Part shown: positions 38,392-47,193 of the stretch, piece by piece
Position numbering within the stretch: position 1 is the first letter of the stretch
Layout of the letters: each line of letters begins with the position of its first letter
DNA from: JACQZU01 sp041908165
Lineage (GTDB): Bacteria > Acidobacteriota > Holophagae > Holophagales > Holophagaceae
Assembly (NCBI GenBank): GCA_041908165.1
Contig: JAYRFV010000065.1
Location: 1 to 64,000 of the forward strand
DNA length: 64,000 nt
Direction of reading: 5' to 3'
Notes under the pieces: model-generated
The model's input: the letters and a program-made list of their open reading frames with translations, nothing else
Told to the model about the DNA's origin: nothing
Database searches by the model: none
Translations under genes and position numbers: made by a program

Positions 38392-39678
38392 GTGGAGGCC
38401 GCGGCCCGACCGGGTCCGCCCGCCAGCCCCTGGGCCTGGATCCCCACGCTCTACTTCGGCCAGGGCCTGCCCTACGTCGTGGTCATGCTGCTCTCGGTCG
38501 TGTTCTACAAGAACCTCGGCGTGGCCAACACCGACATCGCCCTGTTCACCAGCTGGCTCTACCTGCCCTGGGTGATCAAGCCGCTGTGGTCCCCGGTGGT
38601 GGAACTGGTCGGCACCAAGCGTGCCTGGGTGGTGCTGCTGCAGGGCGGACTGGGCGTGGCCTTCGCCCTGCTGGCCCTGGCGGTGCCGGGCCGGTCGTTC
38701 TTCGTGCTCACCCTCGCCATGTTCTGGCTGATGGCCTTCGCCTCCGCCACCCACGACATCGCCGCCGACGGCTTCTACCTCCTGGCGCTCAGCGAGCGTT
38801 CCCAGGCCGCCTTCGTCGGCCTGCGCAGCGCCTTCTACCGGGCCGCGATGATCGCCGGGCAGGGCGGCCTGGTGCTGGCGGCGGGCAAGCTCAGCGAGGC
38901 CACCGGCGACCCCCGCCGCGCCTGGCTGACCATCTTCCTGGGCCTGTCCGCCTTCTTCCTCCTGCTGGGCGGCTGGCACCGCTGGGCGCTGCCGCGGCCG
39001 GCGGCCGACCATCCGGGCGGCGCCGGCGCGGGACTGCTCGCCGGGTTCCTGGCCACCTTCCGCAGCTTCTTCGCCCGCCGCGACATCCTGCTGGTGCTCG
39101 GGTTCCTGCTCACCTTCCGGCTTGGCGAGGCGCAGGCCATCAAGCTGGTCGCGCCCTTCCTCCTGGATCCGGCGGCGAAGGGCGGCCTCGGGCTGAGCAC
39201 CAGCCAGGTCGGCCTGGTCTACGGCACCATCGGCGTGGCCGCCCTGACCTGCGGCGGCATCGCCGGCGGCTACCTGATCTCCCGGATGGGGCTCAAGCGC
39301 TGGCTCTGGCCGATGACCTTCGCGGTCCATGTGCCCAACCTGGCCTTCGTCTACCTGGCGGCCCTCCGCCCCGAGGGCCTGGCCACGGTGGCCACCGCCA
39401 TCGCCATCGAGCAGTTCGGCTACGGCTTCGGCTTCACGGCCTACACCATGTTCCTGGTGATGATCGCCGACGGTCCCCACAAGACCGCACACTATGCCAT
39501 CGGCACCGGCTTCATGGCCCTGGGCATGATGCTGCCGGGCATGGGCAGCGGCTGGATCCAGGAGCGGATCGGCTACTTGATGTTCTTCGTCTGGGTCTGC
39601 GCCTGCACCCTGCCGTCGATCATCCTCACGGCCTTCCTGCGCATCGACCCCGCCTTCGGCCGCCGGGGCGCGCCGTGA
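38392..39678 (+). CDS. ampG: AmpG-type muropeptide permease (MFS)
   Basis: This 428-residue major facilitator protein has about twelve membrane helices. AmpG-like features are YFGQGLPYVVVMLL near the N-terminus, PLWSPVVELVGTKRAW in the second loop, and DIAADGFYLL. Family members import GlcNAc-anhydroMurNAc peptides across the inner membrane. The GTG start lies 2 bp after murQ, and the stop overlaps the next gene, so the recycling operon continues. Substrate identity is inferred from family and context. Confidence 0.82.
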   Translation: MEAAARPGPPASPWAWIPTLYFGQGLPYVVVMLLSVVFYKNLGVANTDIALFTSWLYLPWVIKPLWSPVVELVGTKRAWVVLLQGGLGVAFALLALAVPGRSFFVLTLAMFWLMAFASATHDIAADGFYLLALSERSQAAFVGLRSAFYRAAMIAGQGGLVLAAGKLSEATGDPRRAWLTIFLGLSAFFLLLGGWHRWALPRPAADHPGGAGAGLLAGFLATFRSFFARRDILLVLGFLLTFRLGEAQAIKLVAPFLLDPAAKGGLGLSTSQVGLVYGTIGVAALTCGGIAGGYLISRMGLKRWLWPMTFAVHVPNLAFVYLAALRPEGLATVATAIAIEQFGYGFGFTAYTMFLVMIADGPHKTAHYAIGTGFMALGMMLPGMGSGWIQERIGYLMFFVWVCACTLPSIILTAFLRIDPAFGRRGAP

Positions 39679-40808
39679 CCGGCGGCGGGCGGCTCGCCTC
39701 CCTGGACGCCTTCCGCGGCCTCGCCATCGCCAGCATGGTGCTGGTCAACAACCCGGGCAGCTGGAGCCACGTCCACGGCCCCCTGGCGCACGCCGCCTGG
39801 AACGGCTGCACCTTCACCGACCTGGTGTTCCCCTTCTTCCTGTTCGCCGCCGGGCTGGCGATGACGATCTCCCTCGGCCGCCGGGCCGGAACCGGGCGGG
39901 ACCGCCCTGCCCTGTACCGCGGCCTGGCCCGCCGCGCCGCGGTGATCTTCCTCATCGGCCTGGGCCTGAACCTGATCTCCTCCTTAAGCTTCGCGACCCT
40001 GCGGGTGCCCGGCGTGCTGCAGCGGATCGCCCTCGCCGTCGTCCTCGCCGCGCCGGTGGTGATCTGGGGACGCTGGCGGGTGGCCCTGGCCGCCATCGCG
40101 GCGCTCACCGCCGCCTGGCTCCTGCTCATGCTGGCGGTGCCGGTGCCCGGCGCCGACGGCGTCGTCGCCGCGGGCCGCCTCCAGCCGGGCATGGATTTCG
40201 GCGCCTGGCTGGACCGGACGGTCCTGCCCGGCCACCTCTGGGCCAGCGCCCGGACCTGGGATCCGGAGGGCAGCGTCGGCACCCTCACCGCCACGGCCAG
40301 CCTGCTGTTCGGCGTCCTGGCCGGGCGCTACCTGGAAGCACCGCAGGGAGCGCTGCGCAAGTCCCCCGGCCTGCTGCTGGCCGGACTGGCGCTGCTCGGT
40401 CTGGGCGCCGGGCTGGCCCGGCTGGGGCTGCCGTTGAACAAGAGCTTGTGGACACCCTCCTACACCCTGTTCACCGCCGGCTGGTCGGCCCTGTTCCTGG
40501 CGCTCTTCCACGCCGCCCTCGACGAGGCGCCGGAAGCCTTCCGCACCGCCGCCCGCCGGGCCTGCCTGCCGTTGACCATCTACGGCATGAACGCCCTGTT
40601 CCTGTTCGTCCTCTCCGGGCTCGTCGGCCGGCTGCTCCAGGCCCTGCGGGTTTCCGGCCTGCCCCTCAAGCAGCGGCTGTTCGACGCCCTGGCGGCCCTG
40701 CCCCTGGCGCCCGAGAACGCCTCCCTGCTGTTCGCCGTGCTGTTCAACCTGGTCATGTTCGGGGTCGCCTGGTTCATGTGGAGGAAGCGGTGGTTCGTGA
40801 AGGTCTGA
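39675..40808 (+). CDS. NagX/HGSNAT-like multispan membrane acyltransferase family
   Basis: GTG 39675 overlaps the ampG stop (GTGA); 377 residues. It begins RLASLDAFRGLAIASMVLVNNPGSW, the hallmark of the COG4299 family, which includes heparan-alpha-glucosaminide N-acetyltransferase and the NagX proteins of bacterial GlcNAc loci. About ten membrane segments follow. The conserved His is within WSHVHGPLAHAAWNGC. It may transport or acetylate an aminosugar; context points to GlcNAc or muramic sugars. Its stop overlaps the start of the next gene. Confidence 0.8.
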   Translation: MTGGGRLASLDAFRGLAIASMVLVNNPGSWSHVHGPLAHAAWNGCTFTDLVFPFFLFAAGLAMTISLGRRAGTGRDRPALYRGLARRAAVIFLIGLGLNLISSLSFATLRVPGVLQRIALAVVLAAPVVIWGRWRVALAAIAALTAAWLLLMLAVPVPGADGVVAAGRLQPGMDFGAWLDRTVLPGHLWASARTWDPEGSVGTLTATASLLFGVLAGRYLEAPQGALRKSPGLLLAGLALLGLGAGLARLGLPLNKSLWTPSYTLFTAGWSALFLALFHAALDEAPEAFRTAARRACLPLTIYGMNALFLFVLSGLVGRLLQALRVSGLPLKQRLFDALAALPLAPENASLLFAVLFNLVMFGVAWFMWRKRWFVKV

Positions 40809-42322
40809 CCCGCCTGGGCGGGCTCCTCCTCCTGGGCTGGATCGCCCTCGCGGCCGGCTGCGCGCCGCAGCGCCCGGTCCAGGCCGCCCCGGTCGTCGCG
40901 ATGCCCCCGCCCCCGGCGCCGCGGGAGTTCCGCGCCGCCTGGGTGGCCACGGTGGCCCACATCGACTGGCCCAGCGCCCGCGGTCTCTCCGTCGAGGCCC
41001 AGCAGGCCGAGGCGCGCGAGATCGTCGCCCGCGCCCGCGACCTCGGCCTCAACGCCCTGATCTTCCAGGTCCGCCCCGCCGCCGACGCCCTGTACGCGTC
41101 GCCCCTGGAACCCTGGTCCGAGTACCTCACCGGCGAGCAGGGCAAGGCCCCGGCGAGCCCCTTCGATCCGCTCGGCTTCTGGATCGAGGAGGCCCACCGC
41201 GCCGGTCTTGAACTGCATGCCTGGTTCAACCCCTTCCGGGTGCGCCATCCCTCCGCCCGGTCGCCGCAGGCGCCCGGCCAGGTGGCGTCCACCCGCCCGG
41301 ACCTGGTCCGCAGCTACGGCGACCAGCTCTGGCTGGACCCGGGCGAGCCCTGGGCGGTGGAGCACGTGCTGGCCGTGGTCCGGGACCTGGTGCGCCGCTA
41401 CGACCTCGACGGCGTCCACTACGACGACTACTTCTACCCCTACCCCATCCTGGATGCCGGCGGGCAGAAGGTCGATTTCCCCGACGACCGCGCCTGGCAG
41501 GCCTACCTGGACGGGGGCGGCAGCCTGCCCCGCGCCGACTGGCGGCGGCGGCAGGTGGACGGCTTCGTCGAGCGGCTGTACCGGGAAGTCCACCAGGAGA
41601 AGCCGCACGTGCGGGTCGGCGTGAGCCCCTTCGGCGTCGGCCGCCCGGACCGCCGGCCGCCGGGGGTGGTGGGCTTCAGCCAGTACGACGACCTCTACGC
41701 CAACGTCGAGCTCTGGCTGGAGCAGGGCTGGCTGGACTACCTGGCGCCGCAGCTGTACTGGAAGCTGGATTCCCCGGGGCAGCCCTTCGCGCCCCTCCTG
41801 GACACCTGGCTGGCGCAGAACCCCCTCAAGCGGCATATCTGGCCCGGGCTGTTCACCAGCCGGATGGGGCCGGACGGCCAGTGGCCGGCGGCCGAGCTCC
41901 TCGGCCAGATCCGGACCCTCCGCAGCCGCCCCGGCAGCGCCGGGCACGCGCACTTCAGCGAAGTCGCCCTGCGCAAGGACTTCGGGGGCATCCGTGCCGC
42001 CCTCTCCCAGGCCTACGCCGGACCGGCCCTGGTGCCGGCCACGCCCTGGCTGGGTGGTGCACCGCCACCCGCGCCGGCGGTCCGACTGAAACCGGCGGAA
42101 TCCGGCCGCGTCGGCCTCGAAGTGGGTTCCGAGGACCGCCCCTGGATCCTGGCGGTCTGGGGCCGCTACGGGGATCGCTGGCGGTTCTTCACCCTGCCCG
42201 GCGGGACGGGCACCCTCCCGGCGCAGGTGGACGGCGCGGACCTCGGCCCCGTGGTCGTCTCGGCGGTGGGACGCACGGGCCTCGAGAGCCCCAGGGTCGC
42301 CGCCCAGGAAGCACCGCGCTGA
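40790..42322 (+). CDS. DigH-like GHL10 glycosidase, lipoprotein
   Basis: GTG 40790 (GGAGG five bases upstream) gives 510 residues. A lipoprotein signal ends in LAAGC (Cys24). The GHL10 (DUF187) domain follows: REFRAAWVATVAHIDWPS, NALIFQVRPAADALY, GLELHAWFNPFRV, and DGVHYDDYFYPYP with catalytic-type acidic residues, then APQLYWKLDSPG. E. coli DigH, of the same family, cleaves denuded (stem-free) peptidoglycan glycans. A peptidoglycan role here fits the neighbours. The C-terminal 80 residues look like a small beta domain. The 19-bp overlap with the previous gene suggests tight coupling. Confidence 0.82.
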   Translation: MVREGLTRLGGLLLLGWIALAAGCAPQRPVQAAPVVAMPPPPAPREFRAAWVATVAHIDWPSARGLSVEAQQAEAREIVARARDLGLNALIFQVRPAADALYASPLEPWSEYLTGEQGKAPASPFDPLGFWIEEAHRAGLELHAWFNPFRVRHPSARSPQAPGQVASTRPDLVRSYGDQLWLDPGEPWAVEHVLAVVRDLVRRYDLDGVHYDDYFYPYPILDAGGQKVDFPDDRAWQAYLDGGGSLPRADWRRRQVDGFVERLYREVHQEKPHVRVGVSPFGVGRPDRRPPGVVGFSQYDDLYANVELWLEQGWLDYLAPQLYWKLDSPGQPFAPLLDTWLAQNPLKRHIWPGLFTSRMGPDGQWPAAELLGQIRTLRSRPGSAGHAHFSEVALRKDFGGIRAALSQAYAGPALVPATPWLGGAPPPAPAVRLKPAESGRVGLEVGSEDRPWILAVWGRYGDRWRFFTLPGGTGTLPAQVDGADLGPVVVSAVGRTGLESPRVAAQEAPR

Positions 42323-42329
42323 GGTCGCA

Positions 42330-43250
42330 GTGGATCCCCGCCCCGCCCCGCCGCCCCTCGCCCTCGGAATCGACGCCGGCGGCACGGCCACCCGCTGGGC
42401 CCTCGCCGGCCCTTCGGCGACGATCCTGGCCGAGGGCGAGGTTCCCGGGTTCAGCGCCCTGGAGTTGCAGGGCCCCGGGCGCGAGCGGATCCGGGCCCTG
42501 CTCCAGGACCTGGCCGCGGCGGCCGGCACCCACGGCCGGCCGGGGCGCGCCCACGCCGGCCTGACCGGGCTCGGAGCGGTCGACAGCGACCTGCCCGACT
42601 GGTTCGCCGGGGCCCTCGGGCTGCCCGCGGGGACGGTCACCCTGGGGGGCGACCTGGAAACCACCTACCGGGACCTGTTCGCTCCCGGGGAGGGCTACGT
42701 GGTCTACGCCGGCACCGGGTCCGTGGCGGTCTTCATCGACGCGGAGGGCGCCCTCCACCGTGCCGGAGGCCGCGGCAACCTCCTCGACGACGGAGGCGGC
42801 GGGTTCTGGATCGCCCGGGAGGCCCTGCGCAGGGTCTGGCGCGCCGAGGACGAGCGGCCGGGCAGCTGGGAGTCCTCTCCCCTGGCCCGGGCCCTGTTCG
42901 ACCAGATGGGGGGCGCCGACTGGGACTGCACCCGCCGGATCGTGTACGGCGGCGGCCGGGGGGAAGTGGGCCGCCTCGCCCTGGCGGTGGCACGGGCCGC
43001 CGCCGAGGACCCCGCCGCGCTGGGGAGCCTGCAGGCCGCGGGCGCGGAGCTGGCCCGGCTCGCCCAAGCCCTGGTGGGCCGCTACGGGCCGCGTCCGGTG
43101 GCGCTCACCGGGCGCGCCGCCGGCCTGCACCCCGCGATCGAGACGAACCTGAAGGCCGCCCTGCCCGCCGGGCTCCCCTTCAGCCACCGCCCGAGCCGCG
43201 GCCACCACGCCGCCGCCCGCCTCGCCCTGCGTGCCGGAGCCCAGCCATGA
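42330..43250 (+). CDS. BadF/BadG-type ATPase, probable N-acetylglucosamine kinase
   Basis: A 306-residue ASKHA-fold kinase. PHOSPHATE 1 is GIDAGGTATRWAL, an adenosine-type site is VVYAGTGSVAVFI, and GRGNLLDDGGGGFWIAREAL is the GlcNAc-kinase-like GDEGSG region, here DGGGG. Members phosphorylate GlcNAc or related aminosugars. This would feed GlcNAc released by NagZ into the GlcNAc-6-P pool made by MurQ. GTG 42330 has GAGG upstream. Its stop overlaps the next ATG by 4 bp. Confidence 0.8.
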   Translation: MDPRPAPPPLALGIDAGGTATRWALAGPSATILAEGEVPGFSALELQGPGRERIRALLQDLAAAAGTHGRPGRAHAGLTGLGAVDSDLPDWFAGALGLPAGTVTLGGDLETTYRDLFAPGEGYVVYAGTGSVAVFIDAEGALHRAGGRGNLLDDGGGGFWIAREALRRVWRAEDERPGSWESSPLARALFDQMGGADWDCTRRIVYGGGRGEVGRLALAVARAAAEDPAALGSLQAAGAELARLAQALVGRYGPRPVALTGRAAGLHPAIETNLKAALPAGLPFSHRPSRGHHAAARLALRAGAQP

Positions 43251-44038
43251 GACCCTCCAGCCTCGTCCCGGTCCTGGCCGCCATCCTGGCCCTGGGCTGC
43301 AGCCGCGGGCCGCGCATCGACTACGTCATCCCGGCGAAGAGCCAGGACAGCCGCGTGCAGTACCTGATCCTGCACTTCACCAACGAGGACTGGGAGTCGG
43401 CGATCCGGATCCTGGCCCACGGCAAGGTCAGCAGCCACTACCTGGTCCGCGACCGGCCCGCGGAACTCGCCCGCCTGGTGGAGGAGGACCGGCGCGCCTA
43501 CCACGCCGGCGTCAGTTCCTGGAAGGGCGACACCAACCTCAATGCGGCCTCGATCGGCATCGAGATCGTCAACCGCGGCGACCTTCCCGACGCGGCCGGC
43601 AACCTCTATCCCGAGTACCCGGAGGCCCAGGTCCAGCTGGTCATCGGCCTGGTCAAGGACATCATCGTGCGCCACCGCATCCGCGGCGACCGGATCCTCG
43701 GCCACAGCGACATCGCGCCGCTGCGCAAGGTCGATCCAGGGCCGCGGTTCCCCTGGAAGCGGCTCGCGGAGGAAGGCCTCATCCCCTGGCCGGATGCCGC
43801 CGCCGTGGCCGCCGCGCGGCCCGCCTTCGAGGCCGCCCTGCCGGACGTCTCCTGGTTCCAGGCGAAGCTCGCCGAGCACGGCTTCGGCATCGCCCGCAGC
43901 GGCGCGCTGGACGAGGCCACCCGGCGCACCCTGGCGGCCTTCCAGATGAAGTACCGCCCGGCCCGGTACGACGGCCAGCCCGACGCCGAGACCGCCGCCC
44001 TGCTGCAGGTGCTGACGGCCCCGGCCAGCCGCCCGTGA
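43247..44038 (+). CDS. AmiD-like N-acetylmuramoyl-L-alanine amidase lipoprotein
   Basis: A 263-residue protein with lipobox LALGC (Cys18). The amidase_2 domain has zinc ligands in LILHFT, in LGHSDIAPLRKVDPGP, and the YHAG motif. A C-terminal peptidoglycan-binding_1 domain (about 195-258) follows. It should cut the bond between MurNAc and L-Ala from the outer membrane inner face, freeing stem peptides. Last gene of the plus-strand series; a perfect terminator hairpin follows. Confidence 0.88.
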   Translation: MRPSSLVPVLAAILALGCSRGPRIDYVIPAKSQDSRVQYLILHFTNEDWESAIRILAHGKVSSHYLVRDRPAELARLVEEDRRAYHAGVSSWKGDTNLNAASIGIEIVNRGDLPDAAGNLYPEYPEAQVQLVIGLVKDIIVRHRIRGDRILGHSDIAPLRKVDPGPRFPWKRLAEEGLIPWPDAAAVAAARPAFEAALPDVSWFQAKLAEHGFGIARSGALDEATRRTLAAFQMKYRPARYDGQPDAETAALLQVLTAPASRP

Positions 44039-44044
44039 ATGAAA

Positions 44045-44068
44045 AACCGGGGGGAGGTCCCCCCGGTT
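44045..44068. terminator. Bidirectional terminator
   Basis: AACCGGGGGG (44045-44054) and CCCCCCGGTT (44059-44068) form a perfect 10-bp stem with a 4-nt loop. An A-tract on one side and a short T-tract on the other allow termination of both the amiD-like gene and the convergent TonB receptor gene. Confidence 0.85.
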
Positions 44069-44087
44069 TCCGTCCGCTGCGGAACGT

Positions 44088-47021
44088 TCAGTACTGGAAC
44101 CGCACGCCCAACTGGAAGCGGCGGGGGGACCAGAAGGACTGCAGCGCCATGAAGTTGGCATTGTTGGCCAGGCTCTGGACGTTGTAGCCGGTCTGCTTGT
44201 TGAAGACGTTGAAGCAGTCCGCCATAACCTCGATCCGGACCGCCTTCTTGACCAGGAAGGCCTGGGTGTACTTCAGGTCCATCTGGTAGTGGGAATCGGT
44301 CCGGCGAGAACCGGCCGGCTCGGCATAGCGGTTGGTGTCGCCGGTGGTGTAGCTGCTGCCGATCAGGGGCAGGTAGGGGGTGACCGACTGGATCTGCCAG
44401 GGCTGTCCGGACTGGTAGATCACCCACGCGCCGACCTGGGCGTTCCAGGGCAGGTTGTAGTTGGCCATCAGCTTCAGCAGGTGGCGCCGGTCGCCGGTGA
44501 GGTTGCCGTACTTGTTGTCCCAGATCTGCCGGCCGGGATCGTCGCCGATGTTCGAGGATCCGATGAACAGGTTGGCGTCGTTGCCGGTGGGCGTCGACGT
44601 GCTGTCCTGGTCGAAGTTGCCGTAGTAGTGGCTCCAGACGTAGGAGCCGCGGAAGTAGGCCTTCTCGCCGCGCCACTCGGCCTCGAGCCCGGCCTCGTAG
44701 TACTTGGTGAAGGCGCCCTGCATGTGGGCGATCACGAAGCTGCTGCCGCTGCCGATCTGCGCCAGCTTGGCGGTCAGGTCGGGGATGTACAGTTCGCGCG
44801 GGATGCCGTCCGGGGGATTGAAGGCCACCCGGGCGTTGTTGTTGGTGTCCTCCCAGAAGTTGTCGCTGTACCGGTAGCGCCCGTACAGACGGCCGGACCA
44901 GCCGCGGCCGAAGTCCTTGGTGGTGCCGACCAGGTACTCGTCGATGGCGCGGGGCTTCAGTCCGGCCTGGAACAGCTTGCCGGAGGAGGAGGCCTCCGGG
45001 GTGGAGCCGATGAAGATCCCGTTCGCGTCGAAGTAGGCATTGACCGTCGTGGCCTTGTTGCGCGCCCAGGAGGCGGCGCGAGGCAGCGAGGAGGCGGCCG
45101 GAACGTAGCGCGCGTAGTTGGCGTAGATGCTGTCCTGGCCGCGGTAGTTCCAGGTCACCCCGATGCGCGGCTGGAAGGTGTCCTTCCACTTGATCTCGTG
45201 CATCAGGTACTTGTTCCCGGGCGCCGCCACGAACCCGGAGAGGGCGTACGCATCCCGCCGCAGGCCCTGGCCGTAGAGTTCGTCGTCGCTCATCAGGAAG
45301 CCGACGTTGAAGGTGAGGTCCTTCCAGCGGATCTTGTCGTTGACCTCGAAGTTGTAGGACACGTACTCGGACAGGATCGGCGGGACGCCGAGGATGCCCT
45401 GCTGCTGGACCTGGGCCTGGAAGATGGCGGTCTTGCCGTTGACCACCAGCGGCGTGGAGCGGAACGGGATGGACACGGCGCCCCAGCCGTTGGAATAGCG
45501 GTAGAGCTCTTCCCGGTCCTTCGACCACATGTACCCGAGGTGCAGTTCGTGGGTGACGGTGGACCCGAAGACCAGGTCGTAGGTCAGCTGCCAGCTCTGG
45601 CGGTAAAAGTCGTCGTTGTCGAACAGGGAGTTGGCGCCCACCAGGCCGCCCCCGTTGGTGTTGCCGGGGTAGCTGTAGGTGGCGATGTAGGGGGCGACGA
45701 GGGCGTTGTAGGCGATCTGCGCGGCGGTGAGGGTCGTTCCGGTCTGCCGCGTGGGCACGGTGAAGGCGCCCATGGTGTTCAGGGCACTGATGTTCAGGTT
45801 GACGCTGCCGTCGAGGGCCGGCTTGAAGCCGAGGATCGTATCCGGCGTCGCCTGGGTCTTCAGCCCGTAGTCGGTCATCTTGAAGTTGAAGAAGCTGTTG
45901 GGCGTGACCGACCAGGTGCCTTCGAGGATGCCGATCTCCTGGGTCGACTTGCCGCCGGTCCCCGCGGAGGGCTGCGTCGTGCCGCCGATGCTGTAGTGGC
46001 TGTACTTGCGGTCCGAGTTGCGGTAGCTGGCGTTGATCAGGATGTCGGAGGTGGGAGCCCAGGTGAGCTTGGCGAAGTACTCGTTGCGGGTGCTGTTCAG
46101 GTTCGGGACGTCACCGTAGACGTTCGACCGGTTCTGCTGGTCGAGGGTGGGCCGGTAGTAGGAGACGAAGAAGAACAGGTGCTCCTTCAGGATCGGGCCG
46201 CCGACGTGGCCCTGGAGGTAGGTGAGCGACTGCTCGTAGACCGAGAGGCTGATCGTGGTGCGCTTCGCCACCCAGCTGTCCGGCATGACCTGGTAGGACA
46301 GCGCACCGGTGAAGGTGTTGGTGCCGGACTTGCTCACCGAGTTGACGGTGAAGCCCGCGGACCGGTTGAAGTCGGTGGCGGCGGCACCGCCCTTGCTGAT
46401 GGCGATCTGGTCCATGTCGTGGGTCGCCGGTTCCGCCGACAGGGTGCCGAACAGCGGCAGGTTCACGTTGACGCCGTCGAACTTGTAGACGTTGTCCTGG
46501 CCGCTGCCGCCGGCGCTGGGGCCGCGCACGGCATCCTGGGTGTGCTGCACGCCCGGGATCAGCTTGAGCAGGTCGCGGTAGTCGTGGCCCACAGGCAGGC
46601 TGTTCATGACATCGGCACTGATGGCCGTCTTCAGCTCCGAGGAGGTGCGATCCACCAGGTTGGCCTGGGCCACCACCTCCACCTCGGCGCCGGCCACCTG
46701 GGCCTCCGAAAGGGTGACGTTGAGCGCGGTGTTCTGCTGGAGCAGGACTTCGGCGCTGCGCTTGGCGGGCATCATGCCGCTCTGGACGAAGGTCAGGGTG
46801 TAGGTGCCCGGGGGAAGGAAGGGCAGCCGGTACTCGCCGTTCTCGCCGGTGACCACCTTGCGGGGCTGGGGCAGGACGTTGGAGGCCGCCTCGATCTGGA
46901 CGCCCTTGAGGGCGCGCCCGTTCTTCGCGACCACCTTGCCGACGATGGCACCGGTCTGCTGGGCGAAAGCCGGGAGGGCCACCAGGATGACCGCCAGGGA
47001 ACCCCAGTTCCTTCTGTTCAT
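44088..47021 (-). CDS. TonB-dependent receptor, Oar-like, with carboxypeptidase-regulatory-like N-domain
   Basis: An outer-membrane protein of 977 residues from ATG 47021 (TAAGGAG upstream). A signal peptide ends in LPAFAQ, then comes a Cna-B/carboxypeptidase-regulatory-like domain (about 20-105: GAIVGKVVAKNGRALKGVQI, GEYRLPFLPPGTYTL). A plug (about 120-250) and a beta-barrel follow, ending in an aromatic residue (RFQLGVRFQY) as expected for BAM-dependent insertion. Oar-like receptors are highly expanded in Acidobacteriota. The substrate is not visible; position beside peptidoglycan genes suggests muropeptides. The promoter region contains an eight-G tract. Confidence 0.9.
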   Translation of the reverse strand: MNRRNWGSLAVILVALPAFAQQTGAIVGKVVAKNGRALKGVQIEAASNVLPQPRKVVTGENGEYRLPFLPPGTYTLTFVQSGMMPAKRSAEVLLQQNTALNVTLSEAQVAGAEVEVVAQANLVDRTSSELKTAISADVMNSLPVGHDYRDLLKLIPGVQHTQDAVRGPSAGGSGQDNVYKFDGVNVNLPLFGTLSAEPATHDMDQIAISKGGAAATDFNRSAGFTVNSVSKSGTNTFTGALSYQVMPDSWVAKRTTISLSVYEQSLTYLQGHVGGPILKEHLFFFVSYYRPTLDQQNRSNVYGDVPNLNSTRNEYFAKLTWAPTSDILINASYRNSDRKYSHYSIGGTTQPSAGTGGKSTQEIGILEGTWSVTPNSFFNFKMTDYGLKTQATPDTILGFKPALDGSVNLNISALNTMGAFTVPTRQTGTTLTAAQIAYNALVAPYIATYSYPGNTNGGGLVGANSLFDNDDFYRQSWQLTYDLVFGSTVTHELHLGYMWSKDREELYRYSNGWGAVSIPFRSTPLVVNGKTAIFQAQVQQQGILGVPPILSEYVSYNFEVNDKIRWKDLTFNVGFLMSDDELYGQGLRRDAYALSGFVAAPGNKYLMHEIKWKDTFQPRIGVTWNYRGQDSIYANYARYVPAASSLPRAASWARNKATTVNAYFDANGIFIGSTPEASSSGKLFQAGLKPRAIDEYLVGTTKDFGRGWSGRLYGRYRYSDNFWEDTNNNARVAFNPPDGIPRELYIPDLTAKLAQIGSGSSFVIAHMQGAFTKYYEAGLEAEWRGEKAYFRGSYVWSHYYGNFDQDSTSTPTGNDANLFIGSSNIGDDPGRQIWDNKYGNLTGDRRHLLKLMANYNLPWNAQVGAWVIYQSGQPWQIQSVTPYLPLIGSSYTTGDTNRYAEPAGSRRTDSHYQMDLKYTQAFLVKKAVRIEVMADCFNVFNKQTGYNVQSLANNANFMALQSFWSPRRFQLGVRFQY

Positions 47022-47040
47022 GCGCAACTCCTTAGTTAGA

Positions 47041-47048
47041 GGGGGGGG
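47041..47048 (-). repeat. Homopolymer tract before the TonB receptor gene
   Basis: Eight consecutive G (C on the transcribed strand) lie about 20 bp upstream of the receptor start, between a TACACT-like -10 candidate and the ribosome binding site. Such tracts can vary in length by slippage and so alter expression. Confidence 0.45.
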
Positions 47049-47193
47049 TGGGTTCAAGCGTTTCAAACACGCGGGCTGTGGAGGGGTTGTCGCGAGTGTA
47101 CAGCGTTCATGCGGCGGTGCCTACGCCTACTCGGGCAGCGCCGGGGCGTTCCCGCGCATAGGCCCGGAAACAGGCAAGCGATCGGCGACTCCA

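Noticed and set aside
44289..47039. 916-codon open frame on the plus strand
   Set aside because: Antisense shadow of the TonB receptor gene, which has a signal peptide, plug and barrel end.
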